64,000 nt of DNA, taken from positions 17,842,196-17,906,195 of the forward strand of contig CM019721.1 in assembly GCA_009760885.1 (NCBI GenBank). The letters run 5' to 3'. The first letter of the stretch is position 1. Every line of letters starts with the position of its first letter. Both the position numbers and the translations under genes were made by a program. Below the pieces are notes generated by a model that saw nothing but the letters and a program-made list of their open reading frames with translations, made no database searches and had not been told where the DNA came from. This document shows, piece by piece, positions 22,501 through 29,087 of this stretch. The stretch comes from Achatina immaculata (Eukaryota; Mollusca; Gastropoda; Stylommatophora; Achatinidae).

Positions 22501-24944
22501 GATTCACAGAGATTATTAATTGAATGCTGCCTGTTAAGTGATAAACTACAGTGTGTATGGACTGCCACATCCCGTGTGCCTGCAGCATCACTGCTGTGTA
22601 TGTTATGGCTCATTTGTGTACGAGGTGACTGACAGTGTTTAGGATTTTGTACACATGTCTCATTTTCTTTGTCCTGGCAGCTGTGAAAAGACTTTGGAGC
22701 AGCAACAAAGTTCTGAGACAGGTTAGATCTCTTGTCTTTTCTTGGTGACTGCACCATGTTGGAGAGGCATCTGAGACTTCTCTCAGCTGATGGTTCTTCA
22801 TTGTGCTTCTGTTTGCTATCCACTTTTTTCAGCCACGAGCCTGCATCTGTGCCCATATTAGCAGGCTCACTTCCATAATCAGAATTAATACCACCATTAC
22901 AGTGAATGTATTTGTTGTTCTTCTCAGTGTACTTTTCTGTTGTGCTTGCTGAACTAACTTGGCTGCTACACTTCAAACTATTTATGTTTGTAGCTTCTGA
23001 ATTGTTGCCTGATGAAGAGCATCTCGGTGAAGAAGTTCCCTCACTGTAACTTACAGTCTTGTGTTTCTGTCCAACATTTTTACAGTTCTGACTAGTAACG
23101 CCTGTCTGTAAACATGAAACGGGGCTATTATTTGGTCCCGAGTCGGACTCTTCTGATTCCTGCACTTTGGTTCTGCTGCCATCAGATGCTGTAGCCAGGA
23201 TCTGGCAATCAAAGCGCTGAGTAGGGGTTGTGTCACTTTGCAAATCTGCGCTGGGAGGCACAAGCAAAGGTGGATCTGACTTTTCCCTTGCGAGTGATTT
23301 TTCCTCTCCATGTGTCTCAGATGAGATCAAGCCCAGGATTATATCTTTGGTCTCCCATGGCCGCCACATGTTATCAAGTATGTGACAGTTTTCAGAACAT
23401 TTGCTGTCACAGAAATAAAATGGACATGTTTGGCTGACTGTGTGTTGATTGTAACAAGAATGTGCAGAAATAATGTTTTTCTTACAGGAACAGATATGAG
23501 ACTGTTGATCAAGATGGTCCAAGCTGTACTGAAATGAAAGCGTGGAGTTTGAGTTTAATATGTTTTTTCTGTGATTTTCAGATTCTGAAACAGTGAGTTT
23601 CTGCTCTTCGTTGGTGTACCTATATGTGGTTTTGTATGTACTTGAATCACCACCAGACTTCACTGTCACTGACTCATCCATGAGAGATGTGATCAGTAGG
23701 GCACTTTCTTGAATTATGTGATGTGAGGAGACTATGTCCGTGCTTTCCTTAGGTGAAAAAGAACAAGGCTGCTTGACTTGAAGGAGTGGTTCACGGTAGC
23801 CAGTGTTCTGCCTTGTGTGCTCCTCAGGATTTTCTTCCCGCTCAAGGACATGATCAAAGTTTTCTCCTCCTACTGAGCATATCTGCTCAAGACCTACACT
23901 ACTGCTGGCCTCTGTAAATTCTGAGAGTTCATGCTCATTTCCTGTCTGAGCTGAGGTTTGTACATGTGTAGGCTCATTAGCAGGTTTTATGAGCTTCACT
24001 TGGGAACTGTTTTCATTAGGTACACTTTCTACATGAACGTTTGGATCTCCAAGTCCCTGTGAGTGTCTCTCAGGATCCTGCATCAACTCGGGTGCGGCTG
24101 GAACAAGTGGGACTGGAACAAGCACATCTGACATGCAATGACTTGAAGAGAGTAAGGACGTGGAGGCTATATTTGCTGACTTTAAAGACTGACTTCCAAG
24201 AAAACTTGATGGAAAGGGGAGAGACTGCTTTCTGCAGGAATGCACATAATGGAGATCATGAAAGTCATTGTCTAGTACAGACATGCATTTTGTCTGTGAG
24301 TGAACTGAAGACTGTTCACCAGTTGCTACTTGTGTACATTTATTCTTATGAAGTATGAAGTATTTATCAGAACTGTTTGTGTTTTGTGTAGTGTGGGCAA
24401 GTTCCACCAATTCACAGCCCATGATTTCATTTAGGACATCTTTTGATGACGACTGTGACGCCCTCTGCTGGCATTTTCCAAGAACAGGAGATGCTGACTG
24501 TGAACTTGAAGAAGTATTTATACCAGAGTCTCTCTGAGACTCCTTTATGATGGACAGTGAATTTCTCTGCTCTCGGATTTTGTTTGATAATAAACCAAAG
24601 TCAAAGTTTACATCCTGATCTGAACTGTGTTGCCTCAGTTCTGATGGATTTCCTTTCAGAAATTCACACTCACTCTCTTGTTCTGAAGCTAAAGTTGGTG
24701 CACATGAGTGAGACAAGTCACTTGTAAGTTTACATTTCATGTCACAGTCACCGCTACTTTCTAAACAGTCAGCAATCAGTGTCACTTCCTGTAAAGCTCT
24801 GGTAATGATGCTTCTTGCTAGGGAATGTTTTTGTGTGCAAATATTGCAGGGGCAGGTGTGAGCGCCTGACTGGTGGTGGTGCCGCAAGTCACCGAGCAGT
24901 TCTTGCACGTAAAGTAGCTTCTGGCTTATCTCATGTATATCCAT
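1374..24944 (-). CDS. PASK: PAS-domain serine/threonine kinase (PASK), N-terminal part
   Basis: Spliced gene on the minus strand; eight coding exons were joined by eye at 24944-21758, 20672-20356, 16251-16078, 13246-13013, 11120-11039, 8684-8500, 5837-5669 and 1560-1374. All junctions are AG/GT with agreeing phases, giving about 1,511 codons with no stop. PASK is a metabolic sensor kinase with N-terminal PAS folds and a C-terminal kinase domain. Visible PAS material: residues about 1145-1250 (a CIVDPGRSGK / IISVNESF strand-helix start and GEHIPVSVW near the end), about 1255-1330 (VYLSQAGRLLMY; VDGCKVPVMVTVTAS) and about 1340-1410 (GLLIVRSNGIIQSCDKN). The order and the IPVSVW motif match animal PASK. 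No kinase motif (GxGxxG, HRD, DFG) is present, so that part should lie left of base 1. The N-terminal region (about 1,100 residues) is much longer than the hundred or so residues before PAS-A in vertebrates. The start is the first ATG after the acceptor at 24951; an upstream non-coding exon is inferred. Confidence 0.78.
1673..2937 (+). mobile_element. Mariner-family transposon (DD34D), inactive
   Basis: A 1.26-kb element with terminal inverted repeats at about 1677-1710 and 2901-2935 (shared core gtgattgataagttctc) and TA at the right edge. Inside lies a broken transposase. The N-terminal HTH part starts near 1840 and the first catalytic Asp is in MDETWVHHF (about 2310-2340). HQDNAPVH and PMDYYLF follow at 2570-2700, with 34 residues between the second and third Asp. 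Frame is lost near 1958, 2122 and 2450-2500. It lies in the PASK intron between coding exons 7 and 8. Confidence 0.9.
2127..2761 (+). pseudogene. Mariner transposase pseudogene
   Basis: Two separate frames: 2127-2456 carries the linker and first catalytic Asp; 2507-2761 carries the other two acidic residues and the PPYSPDLAP motif. About ten residues that normally join them are missing or scrambled near 2440-2500. Upstream N-terminal coding (AVIHYLCIKDLLSKEIHED, from about 1870) is in yet another frame. Not functional. Confidence 0.85.
2940..3545. other. PASK intron sequence, low complexity
   Basis: No gene seen. Holds a short (ta)n run near 3128-3142 and a pure G run of about 22-26 bases at 3269-3288; the rest is AT-rich. 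Confidence 0.5.
3545..4400 (-). mobile_element. LINE family A (RTE-like) 3' portion
   Basis: Minus-strand copy of the family best seen at 41170-44038. The 159-codon frame 4357-3878 is a reverse-transcriptase segment with GVKQGCILSPLLF and FVDDVTLIS; the usual FADD box has become FVDD. It ends at the family 3' terminus (ttcccgtgcctttatacatc on the plus strand near 3560). 5'-truncated and damaged; it sits in a PASK intron. Confidence 0.88.
4661..5351. mobile_element. Non-autonomous TTAA transposon (piggyBac-like MITE)
   Basis: A 691-bp segment bounded by inverted repeats: CTCTTTCCGTGCCT at 4661-4674 and its complement at 5338-5351. The right end is followed by TTAA (5352-5355); the left is preceded by GTAA, read as a mutated TTAA target duplication. 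No transposase remains; only a 60-codon frame (4796-4978) is open. Assignment to piggyBac rests on the TTAA target and end shape, so a different TTAA-targeting family is possible. Confidence 0.6.
5480..5600 (-). repeat. Probable SINE fragment
   Basis: Contains tacgtcgtaagagacgacc-like sequence, reminiscent of a dispersed invertebrate SINE motif. A 76-codon minus frame here ends at 5363 but enters in phase 2, which cannot follow the phase-1 end of PASK coding exon 7, so it is not taken as an exon. Confidence 0.3.
5669..5837 (-). CDS. PASK: PASK coding exon 7
   Basis: Acceptor cactgtgcag before 5837, donor gtaac at 5668. Enters in phase 0 directly after the GK that ends coding exon 6 and leaves in phase 1. 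Encodes CRLSDLLSDIIRMSQNSSQ, the end of the third PAS-like unit, then a Ser/Gln-rich linker and an acidic AGEEE end. Confidence 0.72.
6177..6460 (-). mobile_element. LINE family F 3' fragment
   Basis: Plus-strand catcatcaggtgctgtgccc and following about 250 bp recur at 54525-54655 in the same orientation. Its plus-strand frame is a shadow. The position of catcatcatc at the left end suggests a trinucleotide tail of a minus-strand element. Truncated; PASK intron. Confidence 0.5.
7070..7340 (-). mobile_element. tRNA-derived SINE (family 1), degenerate
   Basis: Shares gaggctgggtggaccc-type body and ccactgggacttgaacctgg with copies at 19900-20165 and 60310-60520. On the minus strand ggttcaagtccca is a Pol III B box. 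The tRNA head is cut short here. PASK intron. Confidence 0.7.
7512..8043. mobile_element. hAT-like non-autonomous element
   Basis: Ends are inverted: CAGTGGTTCCTAAAATTTT at 7512 and the complement of CAGTGGTTCCCAAACTGG ending at 8043. Flanking 8-bp words are atctaaaa (7504-7511) and atctagat (8044-8051), a 6-of-8 match expected for an old hAT target duplication. It contains a LINE fragment rather than a transposase. Confidence 0.6.
7580..7925 (-). mobile_element. LINE family E (RNase H-type C-terminus) fragment
   Basis: Minus-strand translation gives LSREPAKIVRLITGHNKLRH followed by a Cys-containing stretch, the usual end of LINEs whose ORF2 continues past the reverse transcriptase into an RNase H-like and zinc-knuckle tail. 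Related pieces: 20940-21230, 48900-49180 and 58978-59300. Nested within the hAT-like element. Confidence 0.65.
8100..8290 (-). mobile_element. LINE family A 3' end
   Basis: Plus strand begins cttacatccttcccgtgctg, the complement of the family A 3' terminus, and runs about 190 bp into the C-terminal coding part before truncation. No intact frame. Confidence 0.85.
8500..8684 (-). CDS. PASK: PASK coding exon 6
   Basis: Acceptor gacatgtcag before 8684, donor gtttgt at 8499. Phase 1 in, phase 0 out. Encodes TSVDEETLGKVCPNNGIIYP then GLLIVRSNGIIQSCDKN and GHSQIEGK, a textbook PAS start (hydrophobic strand, G-x-I turn, N/D-containing helix). It aligns in order with the third PAS-like unit of animal PASK. 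Confidence 0.8.
8965..9205 (+). mobile_element. LINE family C 3' end with G/GA tail
   Basis: Frame 8982-9251 carries QGNRSKGRPKETCRRTTERM, the end of a LINE reverse-transcriptase protein. The copy ends after cttaaagttcagaa in a G run and (GA)n tail. Faces an opposite copy 110 bp away. Confidence 0.8.
9300..9730 (-). mobile_element. LINE family C fragment, inverted partner
   Basis: Minus-strand frame 9606-9319: HWQWLGHVLLMTDNSLPKIA and QGNRSKGRPKETWRRTTERM, ending in the cttaaagttcagagaga terminus. It continues upstream to about 9730. Together with 8965-9205 it forms a fold-back pair in the PASK intron. Confidence 0.8.
9735..10135. other. PASK intron, nothing recognised
   Basis: AT-rich; the 72-codon frame at 9889-10107 has no domain, splice support or repeat partner seen in the window. 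Confidence 0.5.
10150..10612. repeat. Minisatellite, 39-bp units
   Basis: About 11-12 copies of a 39-bp unit with core gttgtgcagatgttaccagt; the first four copies carry gtgtaatgtgcag and are 3 bp longer. Short Met-rich frames (for example 10317-10502) are repeat artefacts. Confidence 0.93.
11039..11120 (-). CDS. PASK: PASK coding exon 5
   Basis: Acceptor atgacttcag before 11120. The donor is gtaaat at 11038 or, three bases upstream, gtggta at 11041; both leave phase 1. Encodes VGKSQNKILQAVDGCKVPVM then VTVTAS. This is the end of the second PAS-like unit, matching the segment of PASK with a short charged insert and two final strands. Too short for the ORF list; found by phase and motif. Confidence 0.72.
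11125..11660. other. PASK intron, nothing recognised
   Basis: AT-rich unique-looking sequence with no frame, repeat partner or motif noticed. Confidence 0.5.
11670..11945 (+). repeat. Dispersed SINE-like repeat R1
   Basis: One of five copies. Shared segments are gcagactccaccaccatgg and cagacagcatc at the right. Other copies: 34283-34462 (+), 34790-35150 (-), 39500-39860 and 59690-60040 (the last two read in the opposite sense on the plus strand). The copy at 39860 ends in an (acaag)n run. No coding capacity. Confidence 0.75.
11950..13010. other. PASK intron, nothing recognised
   Basis: AT-rich intron with several poly-A/T runs and an (acaa)n run at 12992-13011 just inside the donor of coding exon 4. 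No gene seen. Confidence 0.5.
13013..13246 (-). CDS. PASK: PASK coding exon 4
   Basis: Acceptor atatttcag before 13246, donor gtttgt at 13012, phase 0 at both ends, 78 codons. Begins AYCVDASGEHIPVSVW, the final strands of PAS-A with the IPVSVW motif characteristic of PASK. It then starts a second PAS-like unit (INSEVYLSQAGRLLMYSEPF) and ends LLDLDFSQ. Confidence 0.82.
13328..13430. repeat. Short-unit repeat flanking the Penelope-like element, left
   Basis: Units with gatcactacaaagtagcag spaced about 35 bp. The same word recurs at 14658-14760, on the other side of the Penelope-like remnant. Confidence 0.7.
13478..14637 (-). mobile_element. Penelope-like element remnant with inverted ends
   Basis: About 145-bp inverted repeats at 13478-13620 and 14491-14637 (starting ataaactagga, containing acaaagttgtgacgtttcg). 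Between them lies a minus frame 14330-14040 with CESRNVIYVIICKRCRITYI and GETG, a GIY-YIG endonuclease domain as found at the C-terminus of Penelope-like retroelements. The reverse transcriptase is absent. A second copy is at 35288-36470. Confidence 0.8.
14040..14330 (-). pseudogene. GIY-YIG endonuclease fragment (Penelope-like)
   Basis: 96 codons covering the GIY-YIG core: a VIYVI strand, CKRC zinc-like pair, ITYIGETG and a conserved Arg/Glu helix region (LGDCMQKHLYDIAQHASKPV). The start and the upstream RT are missing. Role in the parent element: target cleavage for retrotransposition. Confidence 0.8.
14650..14760. repeat. Short-unit repeat flanking the Penelope-like element, right
   Basis: cagggagtttagatcactac and two diverged copies; mirrors 13328-13430, so the element sits inside this array. 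Confidence 0.7.
14770..15220. other. PASK intron, nothing recognised
   Basis: AT-rich with several A-runs; no frame or repeat partner noticed. Confidence 0.5.
15225..15495 (-). mobile_element. LINE family D 3' end with (GAT)n tail
   Basis: Minus frame 15489-15235: SRKWRWIGHTLRKPDTSIAR and QGNRKRGRPRLTWRREIMTV, the terminal segment of a LINE RT protein. The plus strand starts catcatcatcatcgcctttc, so the copy ends in a (GAT)n tail. A shorter copy is at 34165-34262. Confidence 0.82.
15925..16020 (-). mobile_element. LINE family E 3' terminus, (GAA)n tail
   Basis: cttcttcttcttctgcgttc followed by ggttgttggtcacatca and gcaaagcctgcagtcctct, matching 58978-59070. A truncated 3' end lying just downstream of the PASK coding exon 3 donor. 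Confidence 0.75.
16078..16251 (-). CDS. PASK: PASK coding exon 3
   Basis: Acceptor ttccttcacag before 16251, donor gtatgt at 16077, 58 codons, phase 0 both ends. Encodes IISVNESFQFLIGVHEKVMG then QRLFRFIKF and ends SVTGKL: the helix and mid-strand part of PAS-A. It joins CIVDPGRSGK of exon 2 to AYCVDASGEHIPVSVW of exon 4 in one continuous PAS fold. Confidence 0.82.
16575..16930 (-). mobile_element. LINE family B C-terminal fragment
   Basis: Minus frame 16866-16576: LNIEEGWLVKRIKERKLKYF, GKRKRGRPRRRWLQDIV and KFHNGHAND. The element ends in a gact-type tetranucleotide tail (plus strand cagtcagttagtcatttgca). Same family as 32960-33500. Confidence 0.88.
17340..17515 (+). mobile_element. Degenerate LINE C-terminal relic
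   Basis: acctgagggaaaaagaaacagaagccgac-type sequence translates to a worn G-K-x-x-x-x-P-x-x-W motif. It ends in (tgat)n at about 17512-17540. Weak. Confidence 0.35.
17512..17600. repeat. Dispersed repeat R2 with tetranucleotide tail
   Basis: (tgat)n followed by ctttatttcaaaagggttaa and cattctgcc. The same block with a (gaat)n start is at 63067-63125, so the pair marks one dispersed element family. Confidence 0.55.
17605..18335. other. PASK intron, nothing recognised
   Basis: AT-rich; contains a local 40-bp duplication (aaaatcattacatgaatgag at about 17920 and 17956). No gene seen. Confidence 0.5.
18345..19200. repeat. Minisatellite, 38-bp units with higher-order order
   Basis: About 22 copies of a unit with core gcagaaatgtacatttataa. 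Variants (ggtttgtatgtag, ggatcagagctgg, gttgttaggcag) recur in the same order about every 152 bp between 18560 and 18900, so part of the array is a four-unit higher-order repeat. Confidence 0.93.
19205..19790. other. PASK intron, nothing recognised
   Basis: AT-rich with an A-run at 19455-19475. From about 19800 it contains a short partial copy of repeat R1 (gggtccaccaccatgagg). Confidence 0.45.
19900..20165 (-). mobile_element. tRNA-derived SINE (family 1), best copy
   Basis: Read on the minus strand it starts taaccaggttagctgagtgg (A-box like) and has ggtaccagattcaagtccca (B box) about 35 bases on. Then come an A/T run and a body containing ccagcctctaaaaatgag. Loop spacing fits a Ser/Leu-type tRNA head. 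PASK intron. Confidence 0.82.
20356..20672 (-). CDS. PASK: PASK coding exon 2
   Basis: Acceptor ctctttgacccag before 20672, donor gtatgt at 20355; phase 1 in, phase 0 out. Encodes a charged, disordered linker (DDDNESEAEESPVKTKPSAD) then ENLWSLLDASDDIGRIPSIK and ends SSLCIVDPGRSGK, the first strand of PAS-A. The continuing frame below 20356 is intronic. Confidence 0.8.
20940..21235 (-). mobile_element. LINE family E fragment
   Basis: Minus-strand reading (with breaks) gives SREEQVTIFQLRTHHNRL, a Cys/His stretch and REAVWGYTPASAEQLLL, matching the RNase H-type C-terminal tail of LINEs. Starts at a cttcttcttctt tail. Lies in the intron between coding exons 1 and 2. Confidence 0.6.
21520..21765 (-). 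repeat. 38/39-bp tandem array spanning the PASK exon 1 donor
   Basis: Seven units, each with ggtaagt-, ggtaggt- or ggtgagt-type splice donors on the minus strand. The last exon bases would be 21758, 21719, 21680, 21642, 21603, 21565 and 21526. The first three donors are CACAG|GTAAGT, spaced 39 nt and in the same codon phase (phase 1). Later units are frame-shifted or end AAG|GT, and an in-frame TAG at 21587 closes the read-through frame. Confidence 0.9.
21680..21758 (-). promoter_or_regulatory. Alternative in-frame 5' splice sites of PASK coding exon 1
   Basis: Donors after 21758, 21719 and 21680 are all perfect CAG|GTAAGT and all leave one base G, which with AT at the start of the next exon makes GAT (Asp). 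Use of the second or third would add 13 or 26 residues (units such as TGKFSSIAKRRHM) without a frame change. Confidence 0.7.
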
Positions 24945-24950
24945 GACTCC
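21758..24950 (-). CDS. PASK: PASK coding exon 1 (giant N-terminal exon)
   Basis: Acceptor tttttcattgtag just before about 24950; ATG at 24944 in context GTCATGG. 1,062 codons to the first donor. Begins MDIHEISQKLLYVQELLGDL, followed by HTCPCNICTQK, a Cys cluster with no named fold. The rest is Ser/Thr/Asn/Gln-rich and probably disordered (SQRDSGINTSSSSQSASP and similar). No transmembrane segment or signal peptide. A single unbroken frame of this length in an AT-rich region is strong evidence of selection. Confidence 0.82.
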
Positions 24951-24999
24951 TACAATGAAAAACACATTGTAATACACATCACTCTCATGTCAGAGAGAG

Positions 25000-27765
25000 A
25001 AAGACACACACACAGGAGAAAAAAAAAGGGGGGGGGAGTAAGAGAGAGAGACACATACACATGAGAAAGAAAGAGAGAAGGAGGGAGGGAGAAAGAGAGG
25101 GAGGGGGGGAAAAGAAAAAGAGAGGAAAAAGAGAGGAGAGGGGAGGGAGAGAGGAAGAGAGAGAGACATACACATAAAGAGGAGAAAGAAAAAGAGAGAG
25201 AGAAGGGGGAGAGAAAGAGAGTGAGGGGGAAAAAGAAAAACAGAGAGGAAAAAGAGAGAAAGAGGGGAGGGAGAGAGGAAGAGAGAGGAGAGAGAGATAC
25301 ACATACAGAGGAGAAAGAAAGAGAGAGAAGGGGGAGAGAAAGAGAGTGGGGGGAAAAGAAAAACAGAGAGGAAAAAGAGAGAAAGAGGGGAGGGAGAGAG
25401 GAGAGAGAGAGAGATACACACAGAGGAAAAAGAAAAAGAGAGAAAGAGAGGGGAAAGAGAGAAAGAGAGTGAGGGGGAAAAAGAAAAAGAGAGGAGAGGG
25501 GAGGGAGAGAGACATACACATACAAAGAAAGAGGGGGGGCGGAGAAAGAGAGTGAGGGGGGAAAAGGAAAAGAGAGAGATGAAAAGAGAGAGAGAGAGAG
25601 GAAGAGAGACACATACACATACGGAAGAGAAAGAGAGAGAGAGAGAGAAGCAGGGAAGAGAGAGAGAGGAAAAAGATAAAGAGGGGAGGAGAGAGGAAGA
25701 GAGAGAGATATACACATACAGAGGAGAAAGAGAGAGAAGAGGGAGAAAGAGAGTGGGGGGAAAAGAAAAAGAGAAAGATGAAAAGAGAGAAAGAGGAGAG
25801 GGAGAGAGGAAGAGAGAGACATACACATACAGGAGAAAGAAAGAGAGAGAAGGGGGAGAAAGAGAGTGAGGTGGGAAAAAAGAAAGAGAGATGAAAAGAG
25901 AGAAAGAGGAGAGGGAGAGAGAGAGACATACACATACAGAGGAGAAAGAGAGAGAAGGGGGAGAGAAAGAGAGTGTGGGGGAAAAGAAAATGAAAGAGAG
26001 AGAGAGAGGAGAAAGAAAAGAGAAAGAGGGGAGGGAGAGAGGAAGAGAGAGAGACATATACATACAGAGAAAGAAAGAGAGAGAAGGGAGGAAAAAGAGA
26101 GGGGGGAAGAAAGAGAGAGAGAGAGAGAGAAAGAGAAAGAGGGGAGGGAGAAAGGAAGAGAGAGATAAATATACATACAGAGGAGAAAGAGAGAGAAGGG
26201 GGAGAGAAAGAGAGTGAGGGGGAAAAAGAAAAACAGAGAGGAAAAAGAGAGAAAGAGGGGAGGGAGAGAGGAAGAGAGAGAGAGAGAGATACACATACAG
26301 AGGAGAAAGAAAGAGAGAGAAGGGGGAGAGAAAGAGAGTGGGGGGAAAAGAAAAACAGAGAGGAAAAAGAGAAAGAGGGGAGGAAGAGAGGAAGAGAGAG
26401 AGATACACATAGAGGAAAAAGAAAGAGAAAAGAAGGGAGAAAGAAAGGGGAGGGGAAAGAGAGAAAGAGGGGGAGGGAGAGAGACATACACATACAAAGA
26501 AAGAGGGGGGGGGCGGAGAAAGAGAGTGAGGGGGGAAAAGGAAAAGAGAGAGATGAAAAGAGAGAAAGAGGAGAGGAAGAGAGAGATATACACCATACAG
26601 AGGAGAAAGAGAGAGAGAAGCAGGGAAGAGAGAGAGAGGAAAAAGATAAAGAGGGGAGGGAGAGAGGAAGAGAGAGAGATATACACATACAGAGAGAAAG
26701 AGAGAGAAGAGGGAGAAAGAGAGTGAGGGGGAAAAGGAAAAGAGAGAGATGAAAAGAGAGAAAGAGGAGAGGAAGAGAGAGATATACACATACAGAGGAG
26801 AAAGAGAGAGAAGCAGGGAAGAGAGAGAGAGGAAAAAGAGATAAAGAGGGGAGGGAGAGAGGAAGAGAGAGAGAGATATACACATACAGAGGAGAAAGAG
26901 AGAGAAGAGGGAGAAAGAGAGTGAGGGGGGAAAAGAAAAAGAGAAAGATGAAAAGAGAGAAAGAGGAGAGGGAGAGAGGAAGAGAGAGACATACACATAC
27001 AGGAGAAAGAAAGAGAGAGAAGGGGGAGAAAGAGAGTGAGGTGGGAAAAAGAAAGAGAGATGAAAAGAGAGAAAGAGGAGAGGGAGAGAGAGAGACATAC
27101 ACATACAGGAGAAAGAAAGAGAGGAGGAGGAGAAAGAGAGTGTGGGGGAAAAAGAAAATGAAAGAGAGAGAGAGAGAGGAAGAAAAGAGAAAGAGGGGAG
27201 GGAGAGAGGAAGAGAGAGAGACATATACATACAGAGAAAGAAAGAGAGAGAAGGGAGGAAAAAGAGAGGGGGGAAGAAAGAGAGAGAGAGAGAGAGAAAA
27301 GAGAAAGAGGGGAGGGAGAAAGGAAGAGAGAGATAAATATACATACAGAGGAGAAAGAGAGAGAAGGGGAGAGAAAGAGAGTGAGGGGGAAAAAAGAAAA
27401 ACAGAGAGGGGAAAAAAGAGAGAAAGAGGGGAGGGAGCGAGGAAGAGATATACATATACAGAGGAGAAAGAAAGAGAGAAGAGGGAGAGAGAGGGGGAAG
27501 AAAGAGAGACAGAGAGAGAAAGAGGTGAGGGAGAGAGGAAGAGAGAGACACATATGCATACGGAAGAGAAAGAGAGAGGAAAAAAGAGAAAGAGGGGAGG
27601 GAGAGAGGAAGAGAGAGACACATACACATATGGAAGAGAAAGAGAGAGGAAAAAAGAGAGAAAGAGGTGAGGGAGAGAGGAAGAGAGAGACACATACACA
27701 TACGGAAGAGAAAGAGAGAGGAAAAAAGAGAGAAAGAGGGGAGGGAGAGGGGAGGGGGGCGTTTG
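25000..27765. repeat. Purine-rich (GA) tandem array, about 100-120-bp units
   Basis: Plus strand is almost pure purine, broken every 100-120 bp by an acatacacatacag-type spacer. Roughly 25 units. All three minus frames are open for 870-930 codons of Ser/Leu/Pro/Phe, and plus frames give Arg/Glu/Lys; these are artefacts of a stop-poor tract. In PASK pre-mRNA it is a 2.7-kb C/U tract ending about 50 bases before the acceptor of coding exon 1. Confidence 0.95.
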
Positions 27766-27984
27766 TGTGTGATCATGTTAGGATTTTTAAAAAACTGGTC
27801 CAGCTGTACCTCTCTTTTACCTTGCCTAAAGTACTTTCCAAAATACCACCTGTGTCAGTTTGGTACTTTATACTGTTTTGGTTTAACGTAAATTTAGATG
27901 CTTTACAAACCATCACTGAGAATTAAATGTTTGTGTGAACTTTTTTTTCTTATTTGAGACAAGATTTAATTTTGAATAAATGCT

Positions 27985-28440
27985 CACATGCTGAACCAAC
28001 ATCAGAACTGGCCTGATTCTCCTCCACGTAAACTGAGAACCAACGCCAGAACTGGCCTGATTCTCCTCCATGTAAACTGAGAACCAACATCTGAACTGGC
28101 CTGATTCTCCTCCACGTAAACTGAGAACCAACGTCAGAACTGGCCTGATTCTCCTCCGTGTAAACTGAGAACCAACGTCAGAACTGGCCTGATTCTCCTC
28201 CATGTAAACTGAGAACCAACGTCAGAACTGGCCTGATTCTCCTCCATGTAAACTGAGAACCAACGTCAGAACTGGCCTGATTCTTCTCCGTGTAAACTGA
28301 GAACCAACGTCAGAACTGGCCTGATTCTTCTCCGTGTAAACTGAGAACCAACGTCAGAACTGGCCTGATTCTCCTCCATGTAAACTGAGAACCAACGTCA
28401 GAACTGGCCTGATTCTTCTCCGTGTAAACTGAGAACCATC
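27985..28440. repeat. Minisatellite, 44-bp units
   Basis: About ten copies with core aactggcctgattctcctcc and taaactgagaaccaacgtc. Two minor variants (cttctccgtg, ctcctccatg) alternate. Confidence 0.95.
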
Positions 28441-28444
28441 ATTC

Positions 28445-28920
28445 TACTGCCCTGATTATTCTCCTGATTATTTTGCTGGTTGCTTTGTACTAGGTTTTTT
28501 ATAATATAAGCTGGTCACAGTATCTGACAACCTCCAAAACCTTTTTTTTTAAAATCTATAAATTACCAGTAAATGCCCATTAATACAGTCATTGTATGTT
28601 TATATATGTGTGTGAATATATTTAAGACTTGTTAAAGTTCAAATTTTCACATGAAATCAAAGAGGATATATATAATATATACATTATATAGCAAAAGTAA
28701 TGAGATGAATCAAGTGAAAATATTGTTGAATATACAAGCATAATGATGTTTTTTTCCATTACAAATAAAGATGATTTTGAAGCAGGTAGAGGCTCCCTGT
28801 AGAGGTGCCAAACAACATCTCACAATGATCTCATGGCTGATGTTGCCAACATTTGTCTGCTATAAACAAGTGCTAGAATAATAAGTGATGAAGTATGATA
28901 TTTTCATGCAATCATTTTTT
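28445..28920. other. Nothing recognised
   Basis: AT-rich with a (ta)n-like run near 28665-28690. The 5' exon and promoter of PASK may lie to the right of 27765, but no signal could be identified. Confidence 0.4.
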
Positions 28921-28924
28921 TAAA

Positions 28925-29087
28925 ATATGAATTTAGTTTCTGATAAGTGTATGAATTAACAGCCTCACTTTTCTGATAAGTATGTGAATTAACAGCCATC
29001 ATTTTTCTGTTAAGTGTGTGAATTAACAGTCATCATTTTTTTGATAAGTGTGTGAATTAACAGTCATCATTTTTCTGTTAAGTGTGT
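28925..29087. repeat. 33-bp minisatellite, left half
   Basis: About five copies of aagtgtgtgaattaacagtc-containing units; the array resumes at 30571 after the insertion. Confidence 0.9.

Noticed and set aside
24950..27776. Three minus-strand frames of 869-928 codons and several Arg/Glu-rich plus frames
   Set aside because: They coincide with the purine-rich array; C/T-only codons contain no stops, all three frames are open together, and the products are Ser/Leu/Pro/Phe low complexity.
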